This document shows, piece by piece, positions 14,719 to 26,050 of a stretch of DNA of 64,000 nucleotides; the stretch's first letter is position 1, and every line of letters starts with the position of its first letter. Origin of the DNA: Tubiluchus corallicola (lineage: Eukaryota; Priapulida; Priapulimorpha; Priapulimorphida; Tubiluchidae); NCBI GenBank assembly GCA_030141605.1, contig JAQGDQ010000220.1:227786-291785 (forward strand), in the 5' to 3' direction. The notes under the pieces were generated by a model that was not told the origin of the DNA, did no database searches, and was given only the letters and a program-made list of their open reading frames with translations. The position numbers and the translations under genes are program-made.

Positions 14719-17700
14719 GCATCTTTGTCATCTTTCGCTTCTGTATCAAAAAAGACCAATGCAATGATATTGAAAATGAAGATGACAGAAGTGCTAATGA
14801 TGTTGATGATGATGATGATGTTGTGTAATCATTAAATAACGTACATCTTACGTAACTAATTATTAACTCTGACGAAAAAAATATTTATTTAGTAATTTGT
14901 GCAAAATTTTAAAATACAAGCAAACCCTTTACCTACATAAATTTAAACTCCCTAAGTGACCCTTACGTTCACGCATTTTAATTGTTAGTCGTTTGAAATA
15001 AGTTTAGATAATCTTGCATAACATTTGAAAAACTAAGAGCAATTGTACCATATTCTTCGCTAACTAAGGAGAAGCATCTTATTAATAGCATTAAAAATAT
15101 GTTTTTGGTGAGCCAGTGATGTACTCTGGGAAGGTCAGTCAGTGACGTTTTACCAGGTGGTGCGAACAATTTAAATTATTAATAATTTTCTTTTTCCATT
15201 ACACAAGTCGGCTAAAGTATACAATTTTCCACACACAAGAAATTAGTTCGTAAAGCAGCTTAGGGTTAGGATTATGGTTAGGGTTAGAGTTAGGATTAGG
15301 GTTGGAGTTCGGTTAGGGCACTTAAGTTGTGTGGGGAATTGTAAACTTCTTCCCATAAGTCTTTGCTAAGTAACAGAACTTTATATGGAAAGTTTTTTGG
15401 GACATACTTTAAAATTCGCTTTTCTTCCTATTAAAGCAACTCGGTGCCTGAGAAAAATTTGCTTGTAATCAATCTTGTTCTGCTCTTGTTCTTTACATAA
15501 AATATGTATAAAATGAATATTTTCATTTCTTGGAAAAAGGTGGAGAAATGTGTCAATAAAAATTGAAAGTTAGCACTATTTTCTATAAAGTTACCTTTAA
15601 TTAAATGCAGGGATTCCACATTTTTAGATATAAAAGCTATTAATACTATGACCTGCATTCTCAGTGTCCATTGTACGATTTTTGTAAAAATTTGATTAGC
15701 AGCAGATGCTACATAACATTATTATTATGAGCTAAGAATAAAATAACTCCTGTACAGTGATATAATAACATAATGCTTTTAATGCTTTTTCCATGTTGTT
15801 GTTAAGGTATGTTTTAACATTATCTAACTATTTTATAAGGTTTAGGAAAAACCCTTATTTTATGTAGAGTATTATTTAACTACTGGTAAGCTTTGCTGCC
15901 CACATAGTAAGTTAATGAGAAAACATCTCCAGGGAAATTAATTGAACAAATTCTACACATTCAGACAGGTGCTTTGAAACATGAATTTAGTTTTTGCCAT
16001 GAAATATATTTTAGGAAAATAAACCTATTTGTGTTTCTTGGACATTGTGCTGAAAAATCTAATTAATTATTCTTAATGCAATAGAAATGAACCGCCGCCA
16101 TTTTTCCCTAGGCCAAAAAATTGAACCTGAGACTTTGGTAATATTGATGGACTGTAAAGTATGAATAAAAATAAAAGTAGAAAAAAAGCTTTTTCCTCTG
16201 CATCTACTCTTTATGTCTCTCCCATATCCATTTTAACTTGTCTTGTTTATTGTACATCTTTTATTGTTTTACGCAGTAAATTTTACTGTATGTATGAATA
16301 CATTAATAAATTCCCTAATTTGTATTCACGTGACAGAGAAGACAATGTCAAAATCAGATGGCGCTGTCCTAAATAAAAGAAAAAACCATATGTGCACTGT
16401 TCTGGTTTGAAATGTCATGAATCTATTTATTTTTATTTATTTATGGCTATAACTATAACTATACTATAAATAAAAATAAATAAATTCGTGAGAGTTCAAA
16501 CCGGAACAATCTACAAATGTTTTTTCCTTTATTTAGGACAACACCACCTGATTTTGACATTGTCTTCTCTGTCACGAGAATACAAATAGGGGAATTTTGA
16601 TTGCAAATTTATTCTACAGTAAGCCGTAATTGAAATTCTACGCTCAATCCAGTCTGAATAACATTAATGCAAACAGCTATATAACGCGTGCCGGCAAAAC
16701 TCAATGAACAAAATATAGACGTGTGAAAATTCACAAGTACATAAACAAATAAATAGTATAATTAAAAAATCTAATTAAATACGTAAATATATTAACAACT
16801 ACATAAATAAATAAATAATCAAAAAATTCAGTTAAATAAATAAATATGGTAACAACTGCATAAATAAATAAATCATCAAAATATTCTATTAAATAAGTCA
16901 AATTATATGTTAATAAATACATAAATAAATACACAAATAATCAAACAAATAAGAAATTGAGAAAATAAAGACAAAAAAATACTTAAATAATCAAATGAGA
17001 AAATCAGCCAAGAAATAGGTAAGCAAATAAATGATGGGCACTTGCTTGGCAGCCTATCCTTTTATAAACAAATATTCAATTAATTAAATAGATAAATAAG
17101 TAAAAAAATAAATAAGCAAAAAAATCAACAAATATGCAAAAAAACAAACAAATAAACACATAAAAAAATAATAATGTAAATTGACTGCTAGTCTGCCCAT
17201 GCCAATCTACTTATCTAATCACACTCATTTATTCTGAACTATTCATTCACGTTTGTCAGTTAGTCTGTCGTTAGGAAATGAATGAAAAGATGAAAATCGA
17301 TAAATAAACAAATAAATAATTAAAAAATGACTAACTTGATGGTTTTGCAATCAATCCATTTATTAACTCACCATTTGTTCAGGTATCACCTTATATTTTT
17401 TGTAGCACAGATCAAATAATCAATTTGTTAATTTAATAATCTTCAAATACGAATAACTAGCGACCAAACTATATTAATGAACTTCTGTAAGCACAATAAA
17501 TAGAACTTTGGAGAGAAAGTGTGCACATAAGTGAAAAAGAATTAATGACAAACAATATTTAAAATTTATAAATTATAAAAATGAAAACTTTGGATAACTT
17601 GTGTCCCATGAAGTGTTTAAAAAATTCTTACAGGAATTACAAGGATCTTTTGTAACTGTCATAGCTGTCGTAGTCATAATCAATATGCTTCTCGTCATGG

Positions 17701-20700
17701 ATTAATAATTAAAGAAATCACTGGGGGATAAACACACTACACCTTTGCACAACTCGTACTTTCTAATTCATTTCTCACGCAATATTCTTAACAGGAAAAA
17801 CATATATATTATAGTACACTACAATATTTTAACGTGTAAAAATAAGCAAACAAATCATTCGTATGCAAAAAATATTAATACACATAACAATGACTGTAAT
17901 CAAAATTTCTACAGCTACAGAAAAAATGGATAACCTTCTTGAATTAAAATATAATTTACTATATTGAACATACCATTGCAGTTGTAAGCTTATCTAACAT
18001 CATTTATTCTTTACAGTTTATAAATTACCTTACGCCAATAATTTCTTTCTCTACAATAATAGTTATCATACAAACTTATTCAAATAAGAAAGAATCCCAT
18101 AATCTGCTATAAATTTAAAATGCACACAATTACGCTAATTTTGCTAACTACACCTCTGGGCACGGTTGGACTGTTTTGAAAGTTTCTGTATTTCCTAAAA
18201 TCTAGTTTAATTTGCAAATATAAAGTTAAGTATGTTCAAGCAGCAAATCTTTCCTTTGTCTCCTTAGAACTACATGTGTAAATTGTATGCAGGCAGTAAC
18301 CATTTTGCAACGTTATAATGTAGCCACACCAGGTTACATGTAATCATTAGATTATAATATTATTCAAGTGCGAAAAGGGAAAGCAAATCTCTAAAATTTG
18401 GTAAATTTATCTAATTTAGAAGCAGTTATAATCCTAGGTCAATCAGTCATCCAGCACAGCATAGAATAAGTTAGCATAAATTTGAATACAAAATTAATTT
18501 ATTCTAGGCAAAGCGCTGAGATGAAAGATTTGTATTAAATAAATACCTTTCATCTCGGTATGGCTATTTTGAGAGATGAAATTAAACAAAAACTCTTTTT
18601 TTATTTTAAAAATTTTGGAAGTTAGAAATCAGATTTCACGTCTTGTTAAAATTTTTGCAGCAGAATTTAAATTAGTTGTGTGAAGGTTCAAGTTACACAC
18701 CGAACATGTGCAATACTTATAAATACGCAAAAAAGCATAAAAATTAATTACAAAACAATTAATGTCCTAAAAAAAAGGTTATAAATAAGGTATTATTTTT
18801 ACAAAAAAGCTACATTAAAATTTAGAGTTCAAAATTGTTATTTAAGTATATCTGGCAGTTGCCAACGAAACATCCCGTAAATTATATCTGTAATGAAATA
18901 AAAAATCTTAGTTGCAAAAATATTATGTCCATAGATCATTCCTAGTTTTTAGCCTATTTTGGCAAAATTAAACTTTACTTACATTAAATAACAGCTAGAT
19001 TTAAAAGAACTAATATGAAAAAAATGGTAATTATTCAATAGAAATTTTGTAATACTATAAAAAACTTAAGCACCTATAAAAATTTTTATTTTTTCTAAAA
19101 ACAGTGTAAGTAAAAAGAGTCCCGTTGTGGGCAGAAACCCCTCTGTGTGTCTGCAAGACTACTCATATTGTACGGGCGCTAAACAATTATGCAAATCATA
19201 GTTAAACATTTATCCCAGTCTGAGCTAGAGAACGGACAAACATAATGTAGTTAATGTTACATCAGATGTCAAACTAAACACAACTACAAACCGCCTAGGA
19301 TGCGTGCGGTGCAACGCTAACTAGACCTGACGGGCTAGCCGTATTACAATAACAAGTCCCGGTGAATTTGCAAATTGTCAACTTATTAACATGATAAGAG
19401 TCAGGTGAGAGAAAGAGAGAGAAAACTGGAAATTCAACAACCAGAGTCACGGGCAGCTAGACAACTAGAACTAGCGGTACGGCACACGAAGTTCATCTAT
19501 AATTCATTACTGCTTCATGCGCGCACAATCATCATGTATTATTAATGAGTGAAAGCACGCTGTGACTACAGAGAGAGAGAGAGACACTATCACCTCACCT
19601 TAACGCAAAAGTTTACAGCGTGGACACGCATTTTCACCACGCGCACTAAAACCTCGACTATTCACAAATAATTGCCAGCCTTTTGCATGTTTAAGAACAC
19701 AAGGAACACACGGGCGAGCTTACTCGCCAGAGCGACAGCTTTTGCAATACTGTTACTCAGACAGCACACACAGCATGGGCAGGCATGTCAGCGTTGGTAC
19801 ACACACATGGGGAGGCTGATCCAACAGGTGGCGTAGACTGCTGCCCAACCGCATCAAGTGCTGCCCAGCGATAGGTAGAACAAATCACCAAAGGTAGTCT
19901 GCTTAAAAGCAAAAGAATCCACACAGGTCTATAAGCAGCCCAATTATTCAATTAATGAATCATCTTCGTTTTCCACGCACCCTGGGATTGGATCCGCCAG
20001 TGTCAACTAGGGTCATACTTCTAGTCAGCAGTTCTGCCAGGAACAATTAATTCCAACGTGTTACATCAATTTGTTTTCTTATACTGACAGGTATTCATGT
20101 TTTATTAATAAGAAGTCATAGCCAATAAGTCGAAAAATAAAACGGAACCAAGTAGGAGCACAAGCACAATGGATAATCAGAATTACTAAATTGAGAAGGT
20201 AATTAAATTTCTTAAGTAATTGAGCCAAATTTTCAAATTTCTTAAAATAACAAATTTCAACAGTCATGCACTTTAAAAGAATCTTGCAAATCTGAGAATA
20301 ACAGTGGTTTGTACTTAAAGATGATAGCACTGTTTGTTCCTAAGCCTGTATCCAAAACAAGGGTAACTTCTCAAATGAGCTAAAGCGCATTTTCTTTCTT
20401 TGGTGCAAAAATTAGCATTGCATCAAGAACAGTTTAAAATCAACCGACTGACTAACAAAGCAAGCCCAAGAGCCGCTTTGCACCACACCACTGCACACAT
20501 GGGTTAAAGACATCAAACACCAAATTTAACTTGAAACAATTTAGCAAATATATCTGATGCACTGCAGATGGAGGCTTCTAAAACCGTTTCAGCACGAAAT
20601 TACAATTGATATGTTTGTTCATGAATGTAAATTACACACGTTTGACAATGTCCAAGAATCCATTGAAGGAGGCAATGAAATAGAATACAAATGTAGTGAG

Positions 20701-23700
20701 ACAGAATTTCCCAAAACAATTTCTTATGTTTGATGCTGACTCAGTAATACAAAATCTGACAAACAGCAACTCCTCGAATTTTGTCACTGGTCAACTTGCG
20801 TGATGCCACAGCCTAATAGCTATTTGTACTTGTACTAAAGTATGACATGCGAGCTCATTATTATGTGACAATATTTTCACTTACAAACTTGTCACAAATT
20901 ATAAACAAACAGCTGAACTTAAGACATGAATACTCGCTACTTAAATACTGGAAAGGACATTTTGCCTATTGCCAATTATTAGCAAACAACTCTTTCAAAT
21001 CAACAACCAGAACTATATTCTAATGTTCAATCATAAATTGAAATGATAACATGCACTAAAGAGCTATTTAAGTCACTAAATTACTAAGCAGATTTTGGGA
21101 TAATTTAATAAAAACCGAGTTTGATAGTAAAATTGAATGAACCCAATCCAATGTTTTCAACAAAAACTCGAATTTATGTGGAAATGCAAAATAAGCCATT
21201 TCGTAACACTTTCCCACATAAAAGCCCTAAAGGCATCTTATGATAAGTTTGCCAAACAAACGCTGTCAAGAAAACAGGTTCTAGACATTAATATATGAAG
21301 GTACAAGCCCAGCACTTTGCCAGGATCTTTCAGTCCTTCTTCCTGTGATGTATTAGATGAATGATTGGAAAAGATGACACCAGGTGCCAGCAGCTTTCAG
21401 TATAAAGGCTCACTTTGGAAGGGCTAGCAATTAGTACCTAAGGTACTACAGTAGTCGCCACTTAATAGACTCACTTTGGGACCGAGGTGTTTTGACCCAA
21501 TTAACTGACTGAACCTGTTAACCGATGGGTGTAGTATTCTGTTATAGAAGTATGAGTCACCAGCTTACTATGCACTGCAAAGGTTATTAATGAATTTTAG
21601 AAACGAAGTAATGCCTAAATTCCTTCTTGCCGTAAAAATTAGAAAAATTTTAAAATATTAATTTATATAAGTGAATTAGCAATAAATTAAAAAGTATACT
21701 TTTCTAAATCACACAAGTCTATTTGCAAAAATTACAAGAATTCCTTCAAAGTTGGATACTTCATTTTATCGCAAAGAAGTTGGCTCACAAAGTTCTCAAA
21801 ATGATAAAAATGTTGAAAATCTGTTGTTGTATGATGCACAAATTCTCGTAAAATACTTAGTGCTTGGCGTGCTTAAACTGTTAGTGGACCACATGTTTCC
21901 TCGCAGCTTCGTCTGTAGTTTCATCCAAGCTCCCACTTGCTATAACTGTGAGATACTTATTGTACTATACTTGGGACCCTGGCATAACAGCAACATCTAA
22001 CTGATTAAACTTTCTGGCAAAGACAGCCCAGAACTTTATAAGCCAACCACTAGGCAAGTGATTAAATGTTTAGCTTCCAGGAATTCTTGGGTAACGAGGT
22101 TAATTGCAGTGGACGGGTGGCGGGTCAAAACAAACCATTAGGCTGGCATAATTAGCGCATGCTAAACGTTCCTGCTTACAAACAAAACGGTACTTAACAT
22201 GATTGTTTCTATGTATATTTTAGGACAAACGCGAGCTAAGATTATATAAAAGTCGTAAAAGCTTATTAGTCACACGAAAGTGTCTTATTGAAGCATGTGA
22301 AGGAAAACTATTGAATCAATTATGCGGAGTTATTTGAGTCCATTACCGAGAGTTTTATGTACATTTGAGTAGAAGCGGCCTGTACTAGGCGCTTCTGAGT
22401 CAATTAAGCAATTGAGTCTATTAGCTGTGAGTCTATTAAGCAGCGCCTACTGTAAAAGTTATTAAGACAGAAGCGAGGGATGGCATTTATAAGGCAAATT
22501 TTTATTTGACAATCTATGTCCTCAACAAATGATTTTTTTTGAAAACTGAGAAAAATAGTGTGCCCCCAAAGTATAAAGCAACTTGGGCTACAATACATTA
22601 ACAGTAATAATTTAGCCACTGGGTGTCAGCACTGTACAGTGATAACTCATTAATGTAGAGTCAAAAAGCAGATGTGAAGTTAACTATGTAAAATTAAGGC
22701 TGTGATAAATAAATTGCTTTCACCATAAAATTCAGTCAGTACACATTAAGTTAAGAACTTACCTCATTTTCTTTGGCTAATATCTTCTCTTCTTCACCTA
22801 CAGATGGCTCTGAAACACAAGGTACCTTACCAATTGGTGTTACAGGTTCGTATACCTGCTCTCTGTCAGTGTCATCTGCAAGTACTAATTGATTTTCTTG
22901 TGGCAATTCTGGCACAGAAGTCAATGTGCAACCGGAACTTAAAACAGAATCAACGTCCTCCGACTCAGATTTTTCACTAGCCAGTTTTTCAAGACTAACA
23001 CTGTCGGATTTCTCATTAATCTCATCTATCTGCATCTGGGCATCTGAAGGTTTGCGTGACAGTTTTTGATTTTCGTCTCGTTCTGCTTTACGAACATCTT
23101 GTATCAGATCTGTTCTGTCTAAATTCACCTCACCATAATTCTTTTTAGCATCTAATTGAGACATTTCGTCTGAGGCTAATACATCAGTATCCTTTCCATG
23201 TTTGCCTGTTGACTCATCAGCGGACCCTGCACAGATACTGCACACGGAGTGTGTCGTTGCAGGACACTCTGAATCACTCAAAGCTGTTTTCTTTTCTACA
23301 AGCAATTTATCTTCATTGATTTCCGAAACCATGCTGCTTCCAGCATTTTCTACCTTATCAGAAGGTTGTTCCACGGGCAACACTATTTTTGGAGAGTGAG
23401 CATCAATTTCTAATGAACTTTTTGGCTTGGGTGTCACACTAATCTGCACAGATGACGCTTCTTGTTCATGATCATTACTTTTTTCAAGCACCAAAGACTC
23501 GTCTCCTTTCTCCGTCTTGTAATCACTTTTATCTGCATCCGCAAAATGTTTTGTTTTATCACACTTAGACACAGTTTCAGTTTCCGGGTTTAAACAAGTA
23601 CTTGCTATCCGGATTTCTCTCAATGATTCGCCTGTTTTCAAGGAGCAATCAACCGACAGAGGATGTTCAGCAATATCTGCACCATTATTGGATGGAATTT

Positions 23701-24433
23701 CTGAATCAAGATGCACTGTAATGTTGCTGTTAACAGGTCTAACGTTGTCAACATCACACTTTTCACCTTCACCAAAAACACTTGTACTTTGTTGTCCCAG
23801 TGACGGGCCACTTTCCTTTGCGACAGTGTCATCTGTTGAAGTTACTTCAGTCACAATTGGTTCAAAAACTTTCGACGTGTTGACACCCAAATCCACAGAA
23901 CTATCGCTTCCCGCATCTTCCGCTTCTTCTGGTGGCTGAAATTTTGCAGATTCATTAGTATGATTTGAAAAATTCATATGTGTATTACTTTCGCTTCCAT
24001 CACTAGCATGTTCTAGCGGCACAACACTTTTCGCTTCACAGTTCGCTTCCGCATCCTTGTGAGTTGAATAATTAGAAAAATTATCTTCACCTTCTTCGGA
24101 TAAACTGCCAGTCTTCTTTGAAAGATTATTCTGACTTTTTTCAACACGCCAAGGTGACTGATTGTCTTGCTTATTAGACCCCAATGTTGTCTCGGTTTCC
24201 AGCGACTGCTCGCTTGGTTCAGAGTTTTCTGATGATGATGTCACAGGTGCCGATTCGACGTGCTCTTTATTTGGTATCTCTGTTGTGATCACATTTTGTA
24301 GAGTTTCTTGTACTGTTTTCTGCTTTTCAGCATTAGAGTCGCTGCTTTGAATTATTTCAGAAGAAACTTTTACCTCCACGTCGGAGATCTCATTTTCCCT
24401 CTTTGGTGTCTTGCTGTTGTTTTCTCCTTCCAT
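4212..24433 (-). CDS. ASH1L: ASH1L-like histone methyltransferase gene, N-terminal part (3' end outside window)
   Basis: Three exons joined on the minus strand: 24433-22763 (557 codons, phase 0), 9540-4577 (ends in phase 2) and 4292-4212 (ends in phase 2, donor GTAAGT). Acceptors are good (ctttctttgcag, cttgaatttcag). The joined product is about 2240 residues: an acidic Ser/Thr-rich N-terminus, then a basic disordered region with AT-hooks, then a short segment ending KVYLCRGLYCKE. Family knowledge: human ASH1L has a long AT-hook N-terminus, a DPDFIAELEEL patch before one hook, and KKKYQKAGLYSDVYK just before its catalytic part. The matching pieces here are DPVFLDDLDEL and RKVYLCRGLY, in the same order. 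The AWS-SET, bromo, PHD and BAH domains are not seen and should lie beyond base 1. ASH1L deposits H3K36 methylation and maintains active genes. The orthology call rests on two short motifs and overall layout. Confidence 0.72.
4577..9540 (-). CDS. ASH1L: ASH1L-like gene, giant AT-hook exon
   Basis: A single open exon of about 1654 codons. AT-hooks with a GRP or GRKP core lie near 6850 (KKRGRPPK), 6640 (KKRGRGRPRL), 6435 (KKRGRGRPAG), 6140 (KRPVGRPRKY), 5400 (RRGRGRPPKN), 5315 (KKRGRKPKY) and 4980 (RRKRGRPRKQ). A weaker one, KSKGRPK, is near 7425. These bind the minor groove of AT-rich DNA. Around 8130-8520 there is a run of imperfect ~22-residue repeats with KSK-EE cores. Near 5560 is the conserved DPVFLDDLDEL patch, and before the donor a charged helix rich in KEEQQR/RRAERERLK. 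If unspliced, the frame meets TAA inside the donor sequence, so the apparent C-terminus ...RKRLMTEL may be only the exon end. This would also be the product end if the intron were retained. Confidence 0.8.
11349..11865 (+). repeat. Dispersed repeat family A, copy 1
   Basis: Shares long stretches with 42836-43365 and 56880-57360 in the same order: GGCTTATTTCAATGTTC, then a CACTTTA..CGATCA block, ACTTGGGC, the CRE palindrome TGACGTCATTCAT, AGCAGCGCGTGCTTACGG-like words, and a tail near ATATTTTTCTAAGTTTAAG ending in AATAAATCC. No open frame. The superfamily is unknown. Confidence 0.68.
14649..14715. repeat. (AT)n microsatellite
   Basis: About 33 uninterrupted AT units. Confidence 0.97.
15215..15348. 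mobile_element. Inverted-repeat element with telomere-like TTAGGG core
   Basis: Arms AAGTATACAATTTTCCACAC (15215 on) and, inverted, TTGTGTGGGGAATTGTAAACTT (15327-15348) agree at about 20 of 25 positions. Between them at 15259-15318 are degenerate TTAGGG units (TTAGGG, TTAGGA, TTAGAG, TTGGAG). A part copy is at 47690-47760. Confidence 0.6.
16280..16620. repeat. 340-bp foldback (inverted repeat)
   Basis: The left arm has GTGACAGAGAAGACAATGTC and TGTCCTAAATAAA (16330-16377). The right arm has their complements GACATTGTCTTCTCTGTCAC (16556-16575) and TTTATTTAGGACA (16528-16540). Both arms run into TATTTATTTTTATTTAT around a short centre near 16450. Arms are about 150 bp with roughly 85% identity by eye. 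It looks like a foldback or palindromic MITE. No target duplication was settled. Confidence 0.75.
16730..17330. repeat. TAAA-rich low-complexity tract
   Basis: Hundreds of bases of degenerate TAAATAAATAAA and CAAATAAA words with interruptions. No gene seen. Confidence 0.8.
21449..22452. mobile_element. TA-flanked MITE, copy in ASH1L intron 1
   Basis: 1004 bp between TA sites (21447-21448, 22453-22454). Ends are CAGTAGTCGCCACTTAATAG and, from the right, CAGTAGGCGCTGCTTAATAG. The right two-thirds is the reverse complement of the left part of the 39.2-kb copy. The 120-bp segment at about 21780-21900 matches that copy in direct orientation instead. Confidence 0.78.
22763..24433 (-). CDS. ASH1L: ASH1L-like gene, first coding exon (acidic Ser/Thr/Glu-rich)
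   Basis: Encodes 557 residues from ATG at 24433 (MEGENNSKTPKREN). An in-frame TAG at 24485-24487 lies upstream, so translation should start here. The exon ends AATGAG|GTAAGT in phase 0. The protein is very rich in Glu, Ser, Asp and Lys, with no recognisable folded domain, transmembrane segment or cysteine cluster. It is probably an intrinsically disordered tail. Membership in the same gene as the AT-hook exon is inferred from matching phase and strand across a 13.2-kb intron. If the join is wrong, this would be an unrelated disordered protein. Confidence 0.7.
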
Positions 24434-24549
24434 TGACAAAATTACCACCAGACTTGGTACAGAATGTTGCTCCGTGTTTATATGCTACAATGACACCCGG
24501 CAGCTACACAAATCACTGTCTTCGCAGAGTTCGGTCATCATCAGTTTAG
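24434..24549 (-). promoter_or_regulatory. ASH1L-like 5' UTR part with an in-frame upstream ORF
   Basis: A strong acceptor (attaatttttttcag) ends at 24550, so the 5' UTR seems to start in a further upstream, non-coding exon. Two consecutive ATGs at 24541 and 24538 open an 18-codon upstream ORF that ends with TAG at 24485-24487. The uORF is in the same frame as the main ATG at 24433, and that TAG is the only stop between them. Upstream ORFs usually lower translation of the main frame. No initiation data can be read from the sequence. Confidence 0.5.
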
Positions 24550-25969
24550 CTGAAAAAAATTAATAGCATTCAGATAAAGATTGCAACGCATTTAATGTGA
24601 AAGTTAAGACTGTGAACCAATAAAAACATTTTGACCTATTCGCACTTAATTCCACACTTAGACAGCTTTACAAGATCTAACACATCCTACTGAAAGTGGT
24701 GTAGCGCATGAACATATTGCAGTTAATACCAACAATAGAAAACTCACATATATGACAGGTTACAAAAACTTGTGGTGAAGCAAATTAGCAATAACTGAAG
24801 GCAATAGAAACAATCAAAGGATATAAGAAATTGTTTGCTATGAGCATGCTTTTGGAAACACAATACATAAAACACTTGTAAACATTGAATGTTTAAAAAG
24901 TACAATGCCTAGCCTACATTAAAGCAAAGTTTTACTATTTACTATACGGTGTACTTATCATGAAACTGTGAACTTAAACATAAACTACCAAACTACTTGG
25001 TTACCATTTGGATACAGAAACTGTCTTTAGATTCACAACAAATTAATTTCCTAAAAACTGTTAATTTAAGTGTGGTCTCATCCTCATGCCCTTTAAAAAA
25101 CGTTCAAGAATTCAAGAAAAGTATTTACACTTTAGAATCACGCTAACACCGCGTTTGCTTATTTTTTTAAGTTCAGCAAATGTGCGTTAGAACAGCCATT
25201 ATTTTCTACACATAATTGAGGTTTCGTCAAGGGTTCTGTAATTGAAACCATATGTTTACTAACACCGAGATCCAAATGCCATCATTCTACCATCAACACT
25301 TTTTCTCCTAAAGTAGCAACCCACAATACATTTTCAGCAAGGAAGTTTAGTGGCTAGCTGTCTAATGTACAGGTGCCAAAATGCTCTGATTCTTCAGCAC
25401 ATTATGGCAGTCATCAATCTTTATAATAAGAGCTGCACAGGCTTGCAAAATTGTTGAAGATGACTTGTATAATAACCAAATCAAATATTACTTCAAAGTA
25501 TTTCAGTAAAGATCCATAACAACCTGCCTGCAAAATATGTAAAGCAGATTAGGTCGCCATTTAAAAGAAAATATTACCCAATTTTATACCATACATTAAA
25601 AAGTTTTTTTTTTGGTCCACCGTCAAAATTATTGCTTAATTTACTATGACAGCATTTTACTTGCAAAAGTTGCATATTGTACTTTATCGTATCGATGTTT
25701 TGCAAAGTAACATGTTTTAATTACAATTAACAGCTGAAATACTCCATTTTAAATACCTTTTACTGAACATTACATTGATTTTTTTCGACACACTGCAAGT
25801 CTTAATCCAACACTTACTGGCATTGTCTACTCAATGTATGTGGCTATGGCAGGACTTTATTATTGAGGAAAGGCTTCTAATGTTAGATAACAAAGTATTA
25901 AATATGCTTAGCTACGTTCAGATGCATATATAGCCTTTCTCACTGAGGTATGGCAAATGAGCTGTTCTG

Positions 25970-26050
25970 AAGCATCCAACTTCTTGATGATCAGCCATCT
26001 ATTTATGAGCCAGGCTCAGCATGGCTTAACTGCGGTGGCTAGAATACAGA
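25970..26050. repeat. Possible dispersed repeat shared with 40570-40640
   Basis: CAGGCTCAGCATGGCTTAAC here and CAGACTCAGCATTGCTTAAC at 40585 share flanking words (ATCTATTTAT against CCCATTTATTG). The match is short and ends are undefined. Confidence 0.3.

Larger units (their letters stand above)
9541..22762. other. ASH1L intron 1 (13.2 kb)
   Basis: Apart from the repeats listed separately, this is AT-rich DNA without convincing exons. Two patches are less AT-rich and hold several CpGs (about 12500-13050 and 19250-19980), with GA-runs at 12355-12373 and 19571-19584. A short identical string, ATTACAATAACAAGTCCC, occurs at 13871 and 19343. These could be regulatory or alternative first-exon sites, but nothing more can be said. 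Confidence 0.55.

Noticed and set aside
14629-14835. 68-residue frame with YIYIYIYI
   Set aside because: It is a translation of the (AT)n microsatellite.
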